From Halomonas ramblicola (GTDB lineage Bacteria; Pseudomonadota; Gammaproteobacteria; Pseudomonadales; Halomonadaceae), in the NCBI RefSeq assembly GCF_030409215.1, contig NZ_JAUFPL010000001.1:21301-85300 (forward strand): a stretch of 64,000 nt of DNA, in the 5' to 3' direction. Under the pieces are notes generated by a model. The model was not told the DNA's origin and did no database searches. It worked only from the letters and a program-made list of their open reading frames with translations. Positions 20,822 to 28,602 of the stretch are shown here, one piece after another; within the stretch, counting starts at the first letter, position 1, and every line of letters starts with the position of its first letter. Both the position numbers and the translations under genes were made by a program.

Positions 20822-21104
20822 GCATGGCCTCGCGTTCGATGAAAGGTCGGAGTTCGGGGCGCAGCGCCTTGTCGGTCACCAGGTCCACCGGGCGTCCCAA
20901 CAGATCCTCCAGGTAGAACTGCAACCCGAAGTAACGATCAGCCGTTGCCGGGCCATCGAAGCTCACCAGGATATCGACGTCACTGCCCTCCCCCGCCTCG
21001 TCGCGCGCCATGGAGCCGAAGAGCGCGAGATCCCGGACACCAAACTGATGGACCATGGCAGGCAGGTGCTGCTGCAGTAACGAGAGTGTTTCCGATTTGT
21101 TCAC
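20814..21104 (-). CDS. mntA: MntA-like nucleotidyltransferase antitoxin
   Basis: 96-residue minimal nucleotidyltransferase with the GSX10DXD signature intact (G30-S31, D42 and D44). In known HepT/MntA systems this enzyme uses ATP to modify and silence the HEPN toxin. It starts with GTG at 21104, preceded by GGAGG with 6-nt spacing. The two genes form a bicistron and probably autoregulate. Located in an accessory stretch next to the hsdS/rhuM scar. Confidence 0.87.
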   Translation of the reverse strand: MNKSETLSLLQQHLPAMVHQFGVRDLALFGSMARDEAGEGSDVDILVSFDGPATADRYFGLQFYLEDLLGRPVDLVTDKALRPELRPFIEREAMHV

Positions 21105-21258
21105 CTTCCACCTCCATGCCGGACAGTACTGGGCTCACTGCGTCCTCGGCGTCGTATGCGCTTAGCATAGCATCCGGCCCTTCCGTCCTGACGGCGGCAA
21201 GGCAACGGAAGCTTTCGGCCCTTAATGGTGAAGCCCCCTCGGTACGATATGGAGGACC

Positions 21259-22587
21259 TCACCGCCCCGGTCGAGGCGGCGCGCTGCAGCCGAGCGGGCC
21301 ACCCTCCCCGACCAGTTCCCGTACCCTGACCTGCAGGTCATGGCGCCGGTAGTCGGTATCGAAGGCCATCACCTCGAGGACGGTGGCGTGGCGCGTACTG
21401 ACCAGTCGCGGCGCCGAGTGGTGCACGAAGCGCTCGCCGTCCAGTGTCAGTTGCAGGCGCGGCAGGCCATCCTCGTCATACGCCAGGCGCAGCGACTCGA
21501 ATCGCCAGGCCAGCGGCGCGTCCTCGGCACAGCTCGCCAGATCCACGGGAACGCCCGGCACGAGCTTGACGCGCTGCCGCTCCAGTTCCCTGCCCTGCGC
21601 ATCGGTCACCACCAGTTGATAGATACGCGCCCCCTTGGTCGACTCGCCCTCCTCGGGCAGCTCCGCCAGCAGCGCGGCACGCGCGGGATCGACCGGACCG
21701 AGCGGCGGCTGATACGGCAGCTCGTGCCCGGGCCCGGGGCGATAGACGAAGCGCAGCGAGAGCAACCGCTCGCTGGTCGCCTCGAGGCCCGGCACGCTGC
21801 CGCTCATCGACGTCACCGCGCCGGGCTCCCAGGCCAGCTTGGCATGCCGCCCCTGCGGGGTGCGCAGGAAGAGCGTGCCCGGGGTGTCGTCGAGCACCAG
21901 GCGCGACGCCGCGGGCGGCTCAGGCGAGGCATCCAGGTAGCGCAGCAGGTAGCCCCAGGAGGGCGTAGCGATGTTCTGGGCAGCGGCCGGCACGAAGTGC
22001 AGCCCTCCCCCATCGGGCACCGCCAGGGTGACCTCGAGGGGCGCGCGGCTCAGCGCGAGGGGATAGAGATCGACCCGCGCCAGGTCGCGAGCCGGAGCAT
22101 GGTCGAGGAACGACCAGCCGAAGGGCTCGCCCGCCTCATCCCAGCCCAGATAGGCGGTGCCGCCGGGTAGCCGCTCGTCACGCTCGGCCACCGTCTGCAG
22201 GTAAAGCTCCGCGCCGGGGGCTACGTAACCGGCCTCGAGCCTCTGGAAGCCCTCCGCCTCGGCCGTGAGCCGGCCGCCGCCGCTACCCATCAGCCATACC
22301 GGGCCGGGCATCGGCACGCGGAAGCGCCCCTCGGCGTCGGTGGTGACGGTGGCCTCGTAGCGCTTGTCCCAGATCAACTGGCCATCGTGATCGCTCAGGC
22401 CCCAGCCCTGGCGGCTCAGGGTGATGGTGGCGCCGGCCACCGGCGAATCGTCATGATACTCGACCAGCCGGCCCGTCACCGGCGCCGGCGACAACGACCA
22501 CAGCGCCAGCCATACCAGCAAGGCCAAGGCGACCAGGATGACGACCAGCCCCACGACAAGGCGGCGGAAACGCCCGGGGCGGCCCAT
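21259..22587 (-). CDS. Membrane-anchored protein with carboxypeptidase-regulatory-like domain
   Basis: 442 residues. One N-terminal membrane helix (about 10-33) is followed by a CarboxypepD_reg-like beta-sandwich: SPVAGATITLSRQGWGLSD and TTDAEGRFRVPMPGPV are typical of that fold. The remaining ~300 residues are unrecognised and rich in beta-type sequence. The ATG at 22587 overlaps the stop of the upstream gene (TGATG), making a cotranscribed envelope cluster with 22587-23054 and 23041-23334. Function unknown. Confidence 0.62.
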   Translation of the reverse strand: MGRPGRFRRLVVGLVVILVALALLVWLALWSLSPAPVTGRLVEYHDDSPVAGATITLSRQGWGLSDHDGQLIWDKRYEATVTTDAEGRFRVPMPGPVWLMGSGGGRLTAEAEGFQRLEAGYVAPGAELYLQTVAERDERLPGGTAYLGWDEAGEPFGWSFLDHAPARDLARVDLYPLALSRAPLEVTLAVPDGGGLHFVPAAAQNIATPSWGYLLRYLDASPEPPAASRLVLDDTPGTLFLRTPQGRHAKLAWEPGAVTSMSGSVPGLEATSERLLSLRFVYRPGPGHELPYQPPLGPVDPARAALLAELPEEGESTKGARIYQLVVTDAQGRELERQRVKLVPGVPVDLASCAEDAPLAWRFESLRLAYDEDGLPRLQLTLDGERFVHHSAPRLVSTRHATVLEVMAFDTDYRRHDLQVRVRELVGEGGPLGCSAPPRPGR

Positions 22588-23054
22588 CAGGATGCCTCGT
22601 CGTCCGGCAAGCCACTGAGATAGCGGATGGCGTCGATCGCCACACGCGGATGTCGCGACTCCAGCACGATATGGCTGGGGCCCAGCGTGGTGTGCTGGTT
22701 CGCCTCCAGCAGCGTCTCGCCGCGGAAGGTGATGGTCAGGCGTTCGCCCTGATGTGTGGAGAGCAGGCCGTGGAAGGCCCCGAAGCATGGCGGGGTCTCC
22801 GGCATGTCGAAGCGCAGGTGCACCCGGTCATTCTCGGTGACGACATGGTCGACCCACTGCACGCAGTCCGGGGTCAACACGAAGCGCTCACCGCCCATGG
22901 CGAACACCACGCCCTGCTGATCGGCGTGGGCCACCGGGACCGCCAGGCTCAGAGCTGCCATCAGCAAAAGATGTCTCACTCCCCTCGCTCTCCACACCGC
23001 ATCCCGCGCGCGTGCCACGAGCCTCAGCAGTATCGGAAGCTCATGGCTCATCAT
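22587..23054 (-). CDS. Hypothetical exported protein
   Basis: 155 residues from the ATG at 23054; later starts are possible because the signal-peptide-like segment (RHLLLMAALSLAVPVAHA) lies at about residues 27-44. The mature part has two cysteines (VLTPDCVQWV and ETPPCFGAF) that could form a disulfide. No family recognised. It overlaps the upstream gene by 14 nt and the downstream gene by 1 nt, so it belongs to the same operon. Confidence 0.6.
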   Translation of the reverse strand: MMSHELPILLRLVARARDAVWRARGVRHLLLMAALSLAVPVAHADQQGVVFAMGGERFVLTPDCVQWVDHVVTENDRVHLRFDMPETPPCFGAFHGLLSTHQGERLTITFRGETLLEANQHTTLGPSHIVLESRHPRVAIDAIRYLSGLPDDEAS

Positions 23055-23334
23055 CCTCGATGGGCCCGCCCAGCGTATCGATGATCATGCTGTGGCACTC
23101 AATCTCGAACCACTCATCGAAGCGCTTCAGGGTCAGCTTAGGCCATAGCCTCGGGTCGGTGTACCAGCCTTCCAGCTCAGACTCGAACAGGTTGCGCCAA
23201 TTCGCCTTGACCCACTTCCTGCCCTCTGCCGGCGATGCGGCCACCTCCTCGCTGACCAGATAGACAGTCAGGTCGCTGTTGACCTCTTCCAGGGTAACGG
23301 TACTACCGCTCGGTGCCGGATCGGCATCGTTCAT
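23041..23334 (-). CDS. Hypothetical 97-residue protein
   Basis: Acidic, tryptophan-rich small protein without a signal peptide or membrane segment. AAGGA is placed 8 nt before the ATG at 23334. It heads the three-gene cluster running to 21259. No family recognised; a cytoplasmic or immunity-type role cannot be distinguished. Confidence 0.6.
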   Translation of the reverse strand: MNDADPAPSGSTVTLEEVNSDLTVYLVSEEVAASPAEGRKWVKANWRNLFESELEGWYTDPRLWPKLTLKRFDEWFEIECHSMIIDTLGGPIEDDEP

Positions 23335-23535
23335 CCGGTCGATCCTTCGGTGCGTTCCCTTGCGTCCTTAAGTGCCCTTCAGCTCACTATCTCGATTCGG
23401 CGGTGGCTTGTCCAACCTTCAGGGCAACTCCTAAGAAATCCTTACAAGTTGCTCGACCGATAGCGACCCAGGTGATGAACTGCCGAGGAATCCTCGGCCG
23501 TTGACAGGCATCGGGGTGGCAACTCCTGAGCCTGC

Positions 23536-23679
23536 TCAGCCCCAACTGTTGCATTTTTTGCAACAGCTGAGGAGCAGCTCACAAGGTGGAAACCAGTATA
23601 TCTCGCCCTCCGGTCGGGCTTCGTCCACCCACCCAGACTCCTGATAGATGACGATGGACGTCTGGCTCTCGGTGCTCAT
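23536..23679 (-). pseudogene. rhuM 5' fragment (truncated small frame)
   Basis: 47-codon frame starting at 23679 with GGAGGAGG 8 nt upstream. The first residues MSTESQTSIVIYQ match the usual N-terminus of RhuM-type proteins encoded beside type I restriction genes, which normally continue for some 330 residues. Here the sequence diverges after YQES and ends in a Cys-rich tail (CELLLSCCKKC). The start overlaps the stop of the hsdS tail (ATGA). It is either a decayed remnant or a re-purposed small protein. The coding strand folds into an imperfect hairpin near the stop (CTGTTGC/GCAACAG at 23546-23566). Confidence 0.5.
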
Positions 23680-23774
23680 GCTGTCGCCTCCTCCACCGCC
23701 GCCTCGGCGCTTCTGGCCGTCAACTCGCCGGAGAAAGTCTGCAGTAGGGACTGCTTCAATTCGGCGAGGGCAGC
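23676..23774 (-). pseudogene. hsdS C-terminal tail (type I R-M specificity subunit remnant)
   Basis: A 32-codon open stretch reads ALAELKQSLLQTFSGELTA and ends TGA. The pattern L..LKQSLLQ.AFSGELTA is the hallmark of the C-terminal coiled-coil end of HsdS proteins. An in-frame TAG sits directly upstream (23775-23777), and the rest of hsdS, hsdM and hsdR is absent, so this is a deletion scar. Confidence 0.55.
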
Positions 23775-23790
23775 CTATCGGCGCCCAGGC

Positions 23791-23839
23791 CAGCCGGGCC
23801 AGCCGGGCCAGCCGGGCCAGCCGGGCCAGCCGGGCCAGC
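23791..23839. repeat. 9-bp tandem repeat (CAGCCGGGC)n
   Basis: Five perfect tandem copies of CAGCCGGGC plus a partial sixth. The length is a multiple of three, so it preserves frame. On the minus strand it encodes WPG or RLA repeats upstream of the hsdS tail. Confidence 0.9.
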
Positions 23840-23842
23840 GCA

Positions 23843-23873
23843 TTATTTTAATTTCCGGCCGAAATTAAAATAA
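23843..23873. promoter_or_regulatory. AT-rich perfect inverted repeat
   Basis: Perfect 13-bp arms TTATTTTAATTTC / GAAATTAAAATAA around a CGGCC centre. A partial copy of the half-site (TATTTTAGTTTCC) follows about 10 bp after the right arm. This looks like a dimer-binding operator; it lacks the T-run position expected for a terminator. Confidence 0.55.
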
Positions 23874-23959
23874 GCGGCAGCGCTATTTTAGTTTCCCCTC
23901 CAGGGCGTCTCATTCAGCGCTGCCACGGCAGGCAGGGGCCCCTTCCCGCCACGGACAGA

Positions 23960-23994
23960 TGTCGATGGCATCGACACGTCCGGCGGACGTGTCG
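23960..23994. promoter_or_regulatory. Two overlapping GC-rich palindromes
   Basis: TGTCGAT-GGC-ATCGACA (23960-23976) and CGACACGTCC-GGC-GGACGTGTCG (23972-23994) are both perfect and share the CGACA half-site. A degenerate third copy follows on the other strand near 24015-24037. Spacing suggests an operator array for a dimeric repressor upstream of the gene at 24221. Confidence 0.5.
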
Positions 23995-24126
23995 AAAAAA
24001 TCGCGTTTCTTGAACATGTCCCGCCGATATGTCGATGGCGCGAACAGATCAGCGGCGCTCCATTCAGACCAAAACACTGCCCTTGGCGTCTTGAGCAGGT
24101 AGCATTTCTATAGTCATGGAGATAAC

Positions 24127-24135
24127 TGGTATACT
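24127..24135 (+). promoter_or_regulatory. Candidate extended -10 promoter for the ABM-type gene
   Basis: TGGTATACT is an extended -10 (TGn plus TATACT) about 85 nt before the ATG at 24221. No good -35 is visible at the proper distance, which is tolerable for extended -10 promoters. Confidence 0.35.
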
Positions 24136-24220
24136 CCTTGCTTAATGAATCACGAGGGCCTACCCGGCCCGAGTGATATCGGGGCCCTACCCGGGCGCCG
24201 AGCGAACGAGGAGATACACG

Positions 24221-24799
24221 ATGTCATCCGATCCCGTCACCCTGATGGTGGCGCGCCGCGTGGCCCGCGGCCGTTACCGGGACCTCACCGCCTGGCTGGA
24301 GGAGGGCCGCGAGCTGGCCAGCGACTTCGCCGGCTACCTGGGCTCCGGCGTGCTGGCGCCGCCGCCCGGCGACGACGAGTATCAGATCATCTTCCGCTTC
24401 CGCGATGCCGAGACCCTGGCGGCCTGGGAACACTCCGCCTCGCGCCGGGCCTGGCTGGCCCGCGGCGAGGGGCTCTTCGAGGCGCCCCACGAGCACCGCG
24501 CCACCGGGCTCGATGGCTGGTTCCAGGACGCCACCGGCCGGACCCCGCCGCGCTGGAAGCAGGCCATCGCCATCTGGCTGGCCTTCTTCCCAGTATCGCT
24601 GGCCTTCCAGTGGCTGTTCGGCGAGGCGCTCGCCGGCCTGCCCCTGGTGCCCCGGGTGCTGGCCGGCACCCTGGCGCTGACGCCGTTGATGGTGTTCGGG
24701 TTCATCCCGCTCTCCATGCGACTGCTGGGTCCCTGGCTGCGCGGCGAGGTCATGCCGCTGGCACGCCTGGGCCGTCGCCTGCACCAGCGTGGGGCCTGA
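24221..24799 (+). CDS. Antibiotic-biosynthesis-monooxygenase-like protein with membrane C-terminus
   Basis: 192 residues. The N-terminal ~95 residues match the ABM dimeric alpha/beta-barrel fold (VTLMVARRVARGRYRDL, IIFRFRDAETLAAWEHS), and two hydrophobic helices follow (about 122-145 and 147-172). This layout is common in uncharacterised bacterial proteins; no catalytic role is established. The start at 24221 has AACGAGGAG upstream. The operator-like palindromes at 23960-23994 lie in its upstream region. Confidence 0.75.
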   Translation: MSSDPVTLMVARRVARGRYRDLTAWLEEGRELASDFAGYLGSGVLAPPPGDDEYQIIFRFRDAETLAAWEHSASRRAWLARGEGLFEAPHEHRATGLDGWFQDATGRTPPRWKQAIAIWLAFFPVSLAFQWLFGEALAGLPLVPRVLAGTLALTPLMVFGFIPLSMRLLGPWLRGEVMPLARLGRRLHQRGA

Positions 24800-24807
24800 A
24801 CACTGAG

Positions 24808-24850
24808 GGGCGCCTGACGGCGCCAATCGCGCAGCGAAGCTGCCCTCCTA
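24808..24850. repeat. REP-like two-hairpin repeat, copy 1
   Basis: 43-bp intergenic element made of GGCGCC-TGAC-GGCGCC and GCAGC-GAA-GCTGC hairpins. A second copy at 43497-43539 is identical at 40 of 43 positions. Both copies lie in gaps between convergent genes. Confidence 0.8.
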
Positions 24851-24917
24851 CCACACACCCGAAGAGAGCTTCACGCCAGTCTGCGAAACACCATAAACAA
24901 GGCAAGAACGGCATCGC

Positions 24918-25277
24918 TCACATCCGGATCCGCTCCGAGAAGCCGCCCCAGAACAGCCGCTTGACGTCGAAGGGCAGCCTGGCGTGGTCCATCATGTCGG
25001 CGAGGCGCGGGTCGTTCATCACCTGTTCGAGGATGCGGTTGCGCTCCTCGCGCGAGGCGTAGCGCACCCAGGCGAAGATCACCGTCTCGCCGGCTTCCAT
25101 CCTGACATTCTCGGTGAAGGAGGTCTGCTCGCCGGGACGAATGTCGTCGCCCACGCATTCGACGTATTCCAGGGCCCCGTACTCCTTCCAGATCTCCCCG
25201 GCGCGCCGGGCCAGGCGCAGGTAGTCGTCCAGCCGGCCGAGCGGCACAGGCAACACGAAGGCATCGACGTAACTCAT
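24918..25277 (-). CDS. DUF1428 family protein
   Basis: 119 residues matching DUF1428 (YbaA-like): MSYVDAFVLPVP at the start, GALEYVECVGDD, and VIFAWVRYASREERN. Family members are small dimeric ferredoxin-like proteins of unknown function. AGGATGATGCC precedes the ATG at 25277. Lies directly downstream of the tartrate operon on the same strand (76-nt gap) and may be cotranscribed. Confidence 0.85.
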   Translation of the reverse strand: MSYVDAFVLPVPLGRLDDYLRLARRAGEIWKEYGALEYVECVGDDIRPGEQTSFTENVRMEAGETVIFAWVRYASREERNRILEQVMNDPRLADMMDHARLPFDVKRLFWGGFSERIRM

Positions 25278-25353
25278 GGCATCATCCTCCTGCGGTGGAG
25301 GGAACTGTCACCCAAGCATAGCCTTTGACATGCCGCCCCTGGGTATCGGTTCT

Positions 25354-26520
25354 TCAACCCAGCTCGCGGTGGAATACCTCCATCAGCTCGCGCTTGTCCT
25401 CGAAACCGATCCCCGGCATCCGCGGCAGGGCCACCCGGCCCGCCTCGATGGGCGTGGAGTCGGCGAAGCCCCCGAAGGGGGCGAAGACCCGCGGGTAGGA
25501 CTCGTTGCCGCCCAGCTTGAGGCCGGCGGCGATGTTGAGGGCGAACTGGTGGCCGCCGTGGGGGATGCACTGCCGCGATGACCAGCCGTGGGCGCGCAGC
25601 ACCTCGAGCATGCGCAGGTACTCCACCAGGCCGTAGCTCAGCACCGGGTCCATCTGCAGGATGTCGCGGTCGGGGCGCATGCCGCCGTAGCGCAGCAGGT
25701 TGCGCACGTCCTGGTGGGAGAAGAGGTTCTCGCCGGTGGCCGTGGGCGGGCCGTAGTGCTCGCTCAGTTGCTGCTGCAGGGCGTAGTCCAGGGGGTCGCC
25801 GGCCTCCTCGTACCAGCGCACGCCATAGGGCGCCAGGCCATCGGCGAAGGCCAGCGCGGTGCGCAGGTCGAAGCGGCCGTTGGCGTCCACCGCCAGGCGC
25901 CCCGCCTCCCCCACGATGTCGATGGCGGCCTCGACCCGCTCGAGGTCCTCGGCCAGCGGCACCCCGCCGATCTTCATCTTGGTGCAGGTGTAGCCCAGGT
26001 CGAGGTAGTCGCGCATCTCGTCCTGCAGGCCCTGGACCTGCTTGCCCGGATGGTAGTAGCCGCCCGCCGCATAGACGGACACCTTGTCGTCGGGGGCGCC
26101 GTCGCCGTAGCGCTCGGCCAGCAGCCGGGCCAGGGGCTTTTGCTCGACCTTGGCGACGATGTCCCAGATCGCCATGTCGATGATGCCCACCGCCACGCTG
26201 CGCTCGCCGTGGCCGCCGGGCTTCTCGTTGGCCATCAGCACCGACCACACCTTGAAGGGATCGAGGTTGTGGCCGCCGTCGTCGAGCAGCGCACTCGGCT
26301 CGGCGTCGCGCAGGCGCGGCAGGAAGCGCTCGCGCAGCAGCCCGCTCTGGGCGTAGCGGCCGTTGGAGTTGAAGCCGTAGCCCACCACCTGACGGCCATC
26401 CACCCGGGCATCGGTATAGAGGGCCAGGATGGAGACGTCCATGGTGGCAAAGGAGATGTAGGCGTTGGCGATGTCGGAGGCGATCGACACCCGTGCCTCG
26501 CGTATGTCGGTGATGCGCAT
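25354..26520 (-). CDS. tarD: D(-)-tartrate dehydratase (enolase superfamily)
   Basis: 388 residues. The whole sequence follows the pattern I recall for the Bradyrhizobium D-tartrate dehydratase: IRNAYI-like NAYISFATMD start, YGFNSNGRYAQ, NEKPGGHGERSVAVG, YAAGGYYHPG, then the catalytic KMKIG lysine, metal ligands in VDANGRF, WYEEAGD and ATGEN, and the HGGHQ histidine. It converts D-tartrate to oxaloacetate and water in the cytoplasm. AGGAG lies 9 nt before the ATG. It is the last gene of a GntR-TctC-TctA-TctB-TarD run, giving uptake plus first catabolic step. Confidence 0.85.
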   Translation of the reverse strand: MRITDIREARVSIASDIANAYISFATMDVSILALYTDARVDGRQVVGYGFNSNGRYAQSGLLRERFLPRLRDAEPSALLDDGGHNLDPFKVWSVLMANEKPGGHGERSVAVGIIDMAIWDIVAKVEQKPLARLLAERYGDGAPDDKVSVYAAGGYYHPGKQVQGLQDEMRDYLDLGYTCTKMKIGGVPLAEDLERVEAAIDIVGEAGRLAVDANGRFDLRTALAFADGLAPYGVRWYEEAGDPLDYALQQQLSEHYGPPTATGENLFSHQDVRNLLRYGGMRPDRDILQMDPVLSYGLVEYLRMLEVLRAHGWSSRQCIPHGGHQFALNIAAGLKLGGNESYPRVFAPFGGFADSTPIEAGRVALPRMPGIGFEDKRELMEVFHRELG

Positions 26521-26530
26521 TCCATGACTC

Positions 26531-26986
26531 CTAGATCAGCAGGCCCGTCGGCAGCCGAACATTGAGGACCTGGGTGAAGATGAGGTAGAAGGCGACCACC
26601 AGCCCCAGGATGATTGGCACCCAGCGGGCCAGGCGAACGAGGCTCACCGGGCCTGCCACGCGGGCCAGGTACCACACCAGGGCGAAGACGGCGACGAGGC
26701 TCGAAACCAGGAACCCCAGTTGGCCGATCGCCACCCACCAGGCGAAGAAGCCCGCCGCGACCACCAGCAGGCGCCGCGGGCTGCCGGTGATCTCGATTCG
26801 ACGATCCCCCGGCCGCACCAGGCCCTTGACGATCAATGCCACGGCGACGACCGTGAGGAGCACCAGGATGGCGCGGGGGAAGATGATGCTCAGCCGTCCC
26901 ATCTCGCCCCGCGGCAGCCACAGCAGGGCGGCGAACGCCAGGCCGAAGCCCCCGGCGGCGATGTCGGTGTTGAGGCGCAGGATCAT
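26531..26986 (-). CDS. tctB: Tripartite tricarboxylate transporter small subunit TctB
   Basis: 151-residue membrane protein with four predicted helices (about 8-25, 36-53, 72-105, 118-140), the size and topology of TctB. It overlaps the TctA stop by four bases (ATGA) with GGAGGAG upstream. In TTT importers the small subunit pairs with TctA to drive substrate uptake with a cation gradient. Gene order here is C-A-B, whereas C-B-A is more usual. Confidence 0.88.
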   Translation of the reverse strand: MILRLNTDIAAGGFGLAFAALLWLPRGEMGRLSIIFPRAILVLLTVVAVALIVKGLVRPGDRRIEITGSPRRLLVVAAGFFAWWVAIGQLGFLVSSLVAVFALVWYLARVAGPVSLVRLARWVPIILGLVVAFYLIFTQVLNVRLPTGLLI

Positions 26987-28521
26987 GGCTTCTCCTCCTC
27001 GCCGCTCGATGCCTTGCGCAGGCGCCCACTACGCTCGAGCCACATGGGCAGCAGGGCCGTGCCGGCGCCCAGCACCACCAGGCCCGCCAGCACCTTGGAG
27101 AGCGGGTTGCTGACCAGCCGCAGCCAGGGAATCGGGTCGACCACCGCGGCCAGCATCGTCTGGACATAGCCCTCCTCGGCGATGCCGCCCAGGATCAGCC
27201 CCAGCACGATGGGCGCCGCCTGGATGCCGATCAGGCGCAGGAAGTAGCCCACGGTGCCCAGCACCAGCATGATCCCCACGTCGAGCAGGCTGTTGCGCAG
27301 GGCGAAGGTGCCGAGCATGGTCACCATGGCGATGAACGGCACCATGAAGTAGTAGGGCGTCTTGATCACCACCCGGTAGATCAGCTTGGCGCCCAGCAGC
27401 CCCACCGGCAGCAGCATCAGCGCCGCCAGCCCCATCGACAGGATGAAGCCGTTGGTCAGCACGCCGGTCTCGGTGAAGAGGTCGAGCCCGGGGCGCAGGC
27501 CGTGCAGCAAGAGCACGCCGAGGATGATGGCGTCGGGCGGCGCCCCGGGAATGCCCAGGGTCAGCAGCGGGATCATGCTGCCGGCCACCATGACGTTGTT
27601 GCTGGACTCCGAGGCCACCACGCCGTCGAGGTTGCCCTTGCCGAAGCTGTCGGGGTCCCGGGAGAAGCGGCGCGCCTCGTTGTAGGCCACCAGGCTGGTG
27701 ACGTTGCCGCCGGCCCCGGGGATGATGGCGATGATCTGGCCGATCAAACAGGAGCGGATCAGGTTGACCGGCTTGCCGAGCACCCGCCGGGCCACCCGGC
27801 TGATGCGCATCTCCCCCTTGCCGAACTCGTCGCCCTGCGGCAGGGCCCCCTTGCCCTCGGCGGCCATGGTCAGCAGCTCGGGAATCACGAACAGCCCGAT
27901 CAGCGCCACGATCAGTTCGATGCCCCCCTGCAGGGGCGGGAAGCCGAAGGTGAAGCGGGTCTCCCCGCCTACCGGCGAGACGCCGACGGTGCTCAGCAGC
28001 ATGCCGACGCAGCCGCCTAGCAGCCCCTTGAGCAGCGAACCGCTGGACAGGCTGGCCACCAGGGTCAGCCCCAGCATGGCCACCCAGAACATCTCGGCGG
28101 GCCCGAAGGCGACGGCCCAGCGCGCCAGCGGCGGCGCCAGCAGCAACAGGAAGGCCACCCCCACCAGCCCGCCGATCACCGAGGCGATGGTGGCCCCGGC
28201 CAGGGCCTCGAAGGCGCGCCCCTGGCGCGCCATGGGGTAGCCGTCGAAGGTAGTGGCGATCGACGACGGCGTCCCGGGGGTGTTGATCAGGATCGCCGTG
28301 AAGGCCCCGCCGTAGATGGAGCCCATGTAGACGGCTCCCAGGGCGATCAGGCCCTGCAGGGGCGGCATCGAGAAGGTGAAGGGCAGCAGCACCGCCAGGG
28401 CCATGGTGGCGGTCAGGCCCGGCAGCGAGCCAATCAGCAGGCCGGCCGACACCCCCACCAGTACCGTGATGAGGCTCTCGAACGTCATCAGCGATGCCAG
28501 CGCCTCGAGCAACATCTCCAT
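26983..28521 (-). CDS. tctA: Tripartite tricarboxylate transporter large subunit TctA
   Basis: 512-residue membrane protein with about 12 helices. Signature segments: GSLPGLTATMALAVLLPFTF, YGGAFTAILINTPGTPSS, and a second repeat IIPGAGGNVTSLVAYNEARR, the two inverted halves typical of TctA. The ATG at 28521 has GGAGG 7 nt upstream. The substrate is inferred to be D-tartrate from the adjacent dehydratase. Confidence 0.93.
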   Translation of the reverse strand: MEMLLEALASLMTFESLITVLVGVSAGLLIGSLPGLTATMALAVLLPFTFSMPPLQGLIALGAVYMGSIYGGAFTAILINTPGTPSSIATTFDGYPMARQGRAFEALAGATIASVIGGLVGVAFLLLLAPPLARWAVAFGPAEMFWVAMLGLTLVASLSSGSLLKGLLGGCVGMLLSTVGVSPVGGETRFTFGFPPLQGGIELIVALIGLFVIPELLTMAAEGKGALPQGDEFGKGEMRISRVARRVLGKPVNLIRSCLIGQIIAIIPGAGGNVTSLVAYNEARRFSRDPDSFGKGNLDGVVASESSNNVMVAGSMIPLLTLGIPGAPPDAIILGVLLLHGLRPGLDLFTETGVLTNGFILSMGLAALMLLPVGLLGAKLIYRVVIKTPYYFMVPFIAMVTMLGTFALRNSLLDVGIMLVLGTVGYFLRLIGIQAAPIVLGLILGGIAEEGYVQTMLAAVVDPIPWLRLVSNPLSKVLAGLVVLGAGTALLPMWLERSGRLRKASSGEEEKP

Positions 28522-28602
28522 GCACGGCCCTCCGGTGAAAGCTCGAACGAGAGAGGAGCCGCATGCAGGACACTGCACGCGGCTCCCCCGAGGAAGCGGC
28601 TA

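Larger units (their letters stand above)
23335..24220. other. Degraded accessory region (type I R-M scar and palindromes)
   Basis: About 890 nt with no intact gene. It holds the tail of an hsdS gene and the head of a rhuM gene, a 9-bp tandem repeat, an AT-rich palindrome, two overlapping GC-rich palindromes and a candidate promoter, each listed separately. 23335-23535 shows nothing recognisable. Confidence 0.6.

Noticed and set aside
23791..23839. CRISPR-like repeat
   Set aside because: Units are 9 bp with no spacers; a simple tandem repeat.
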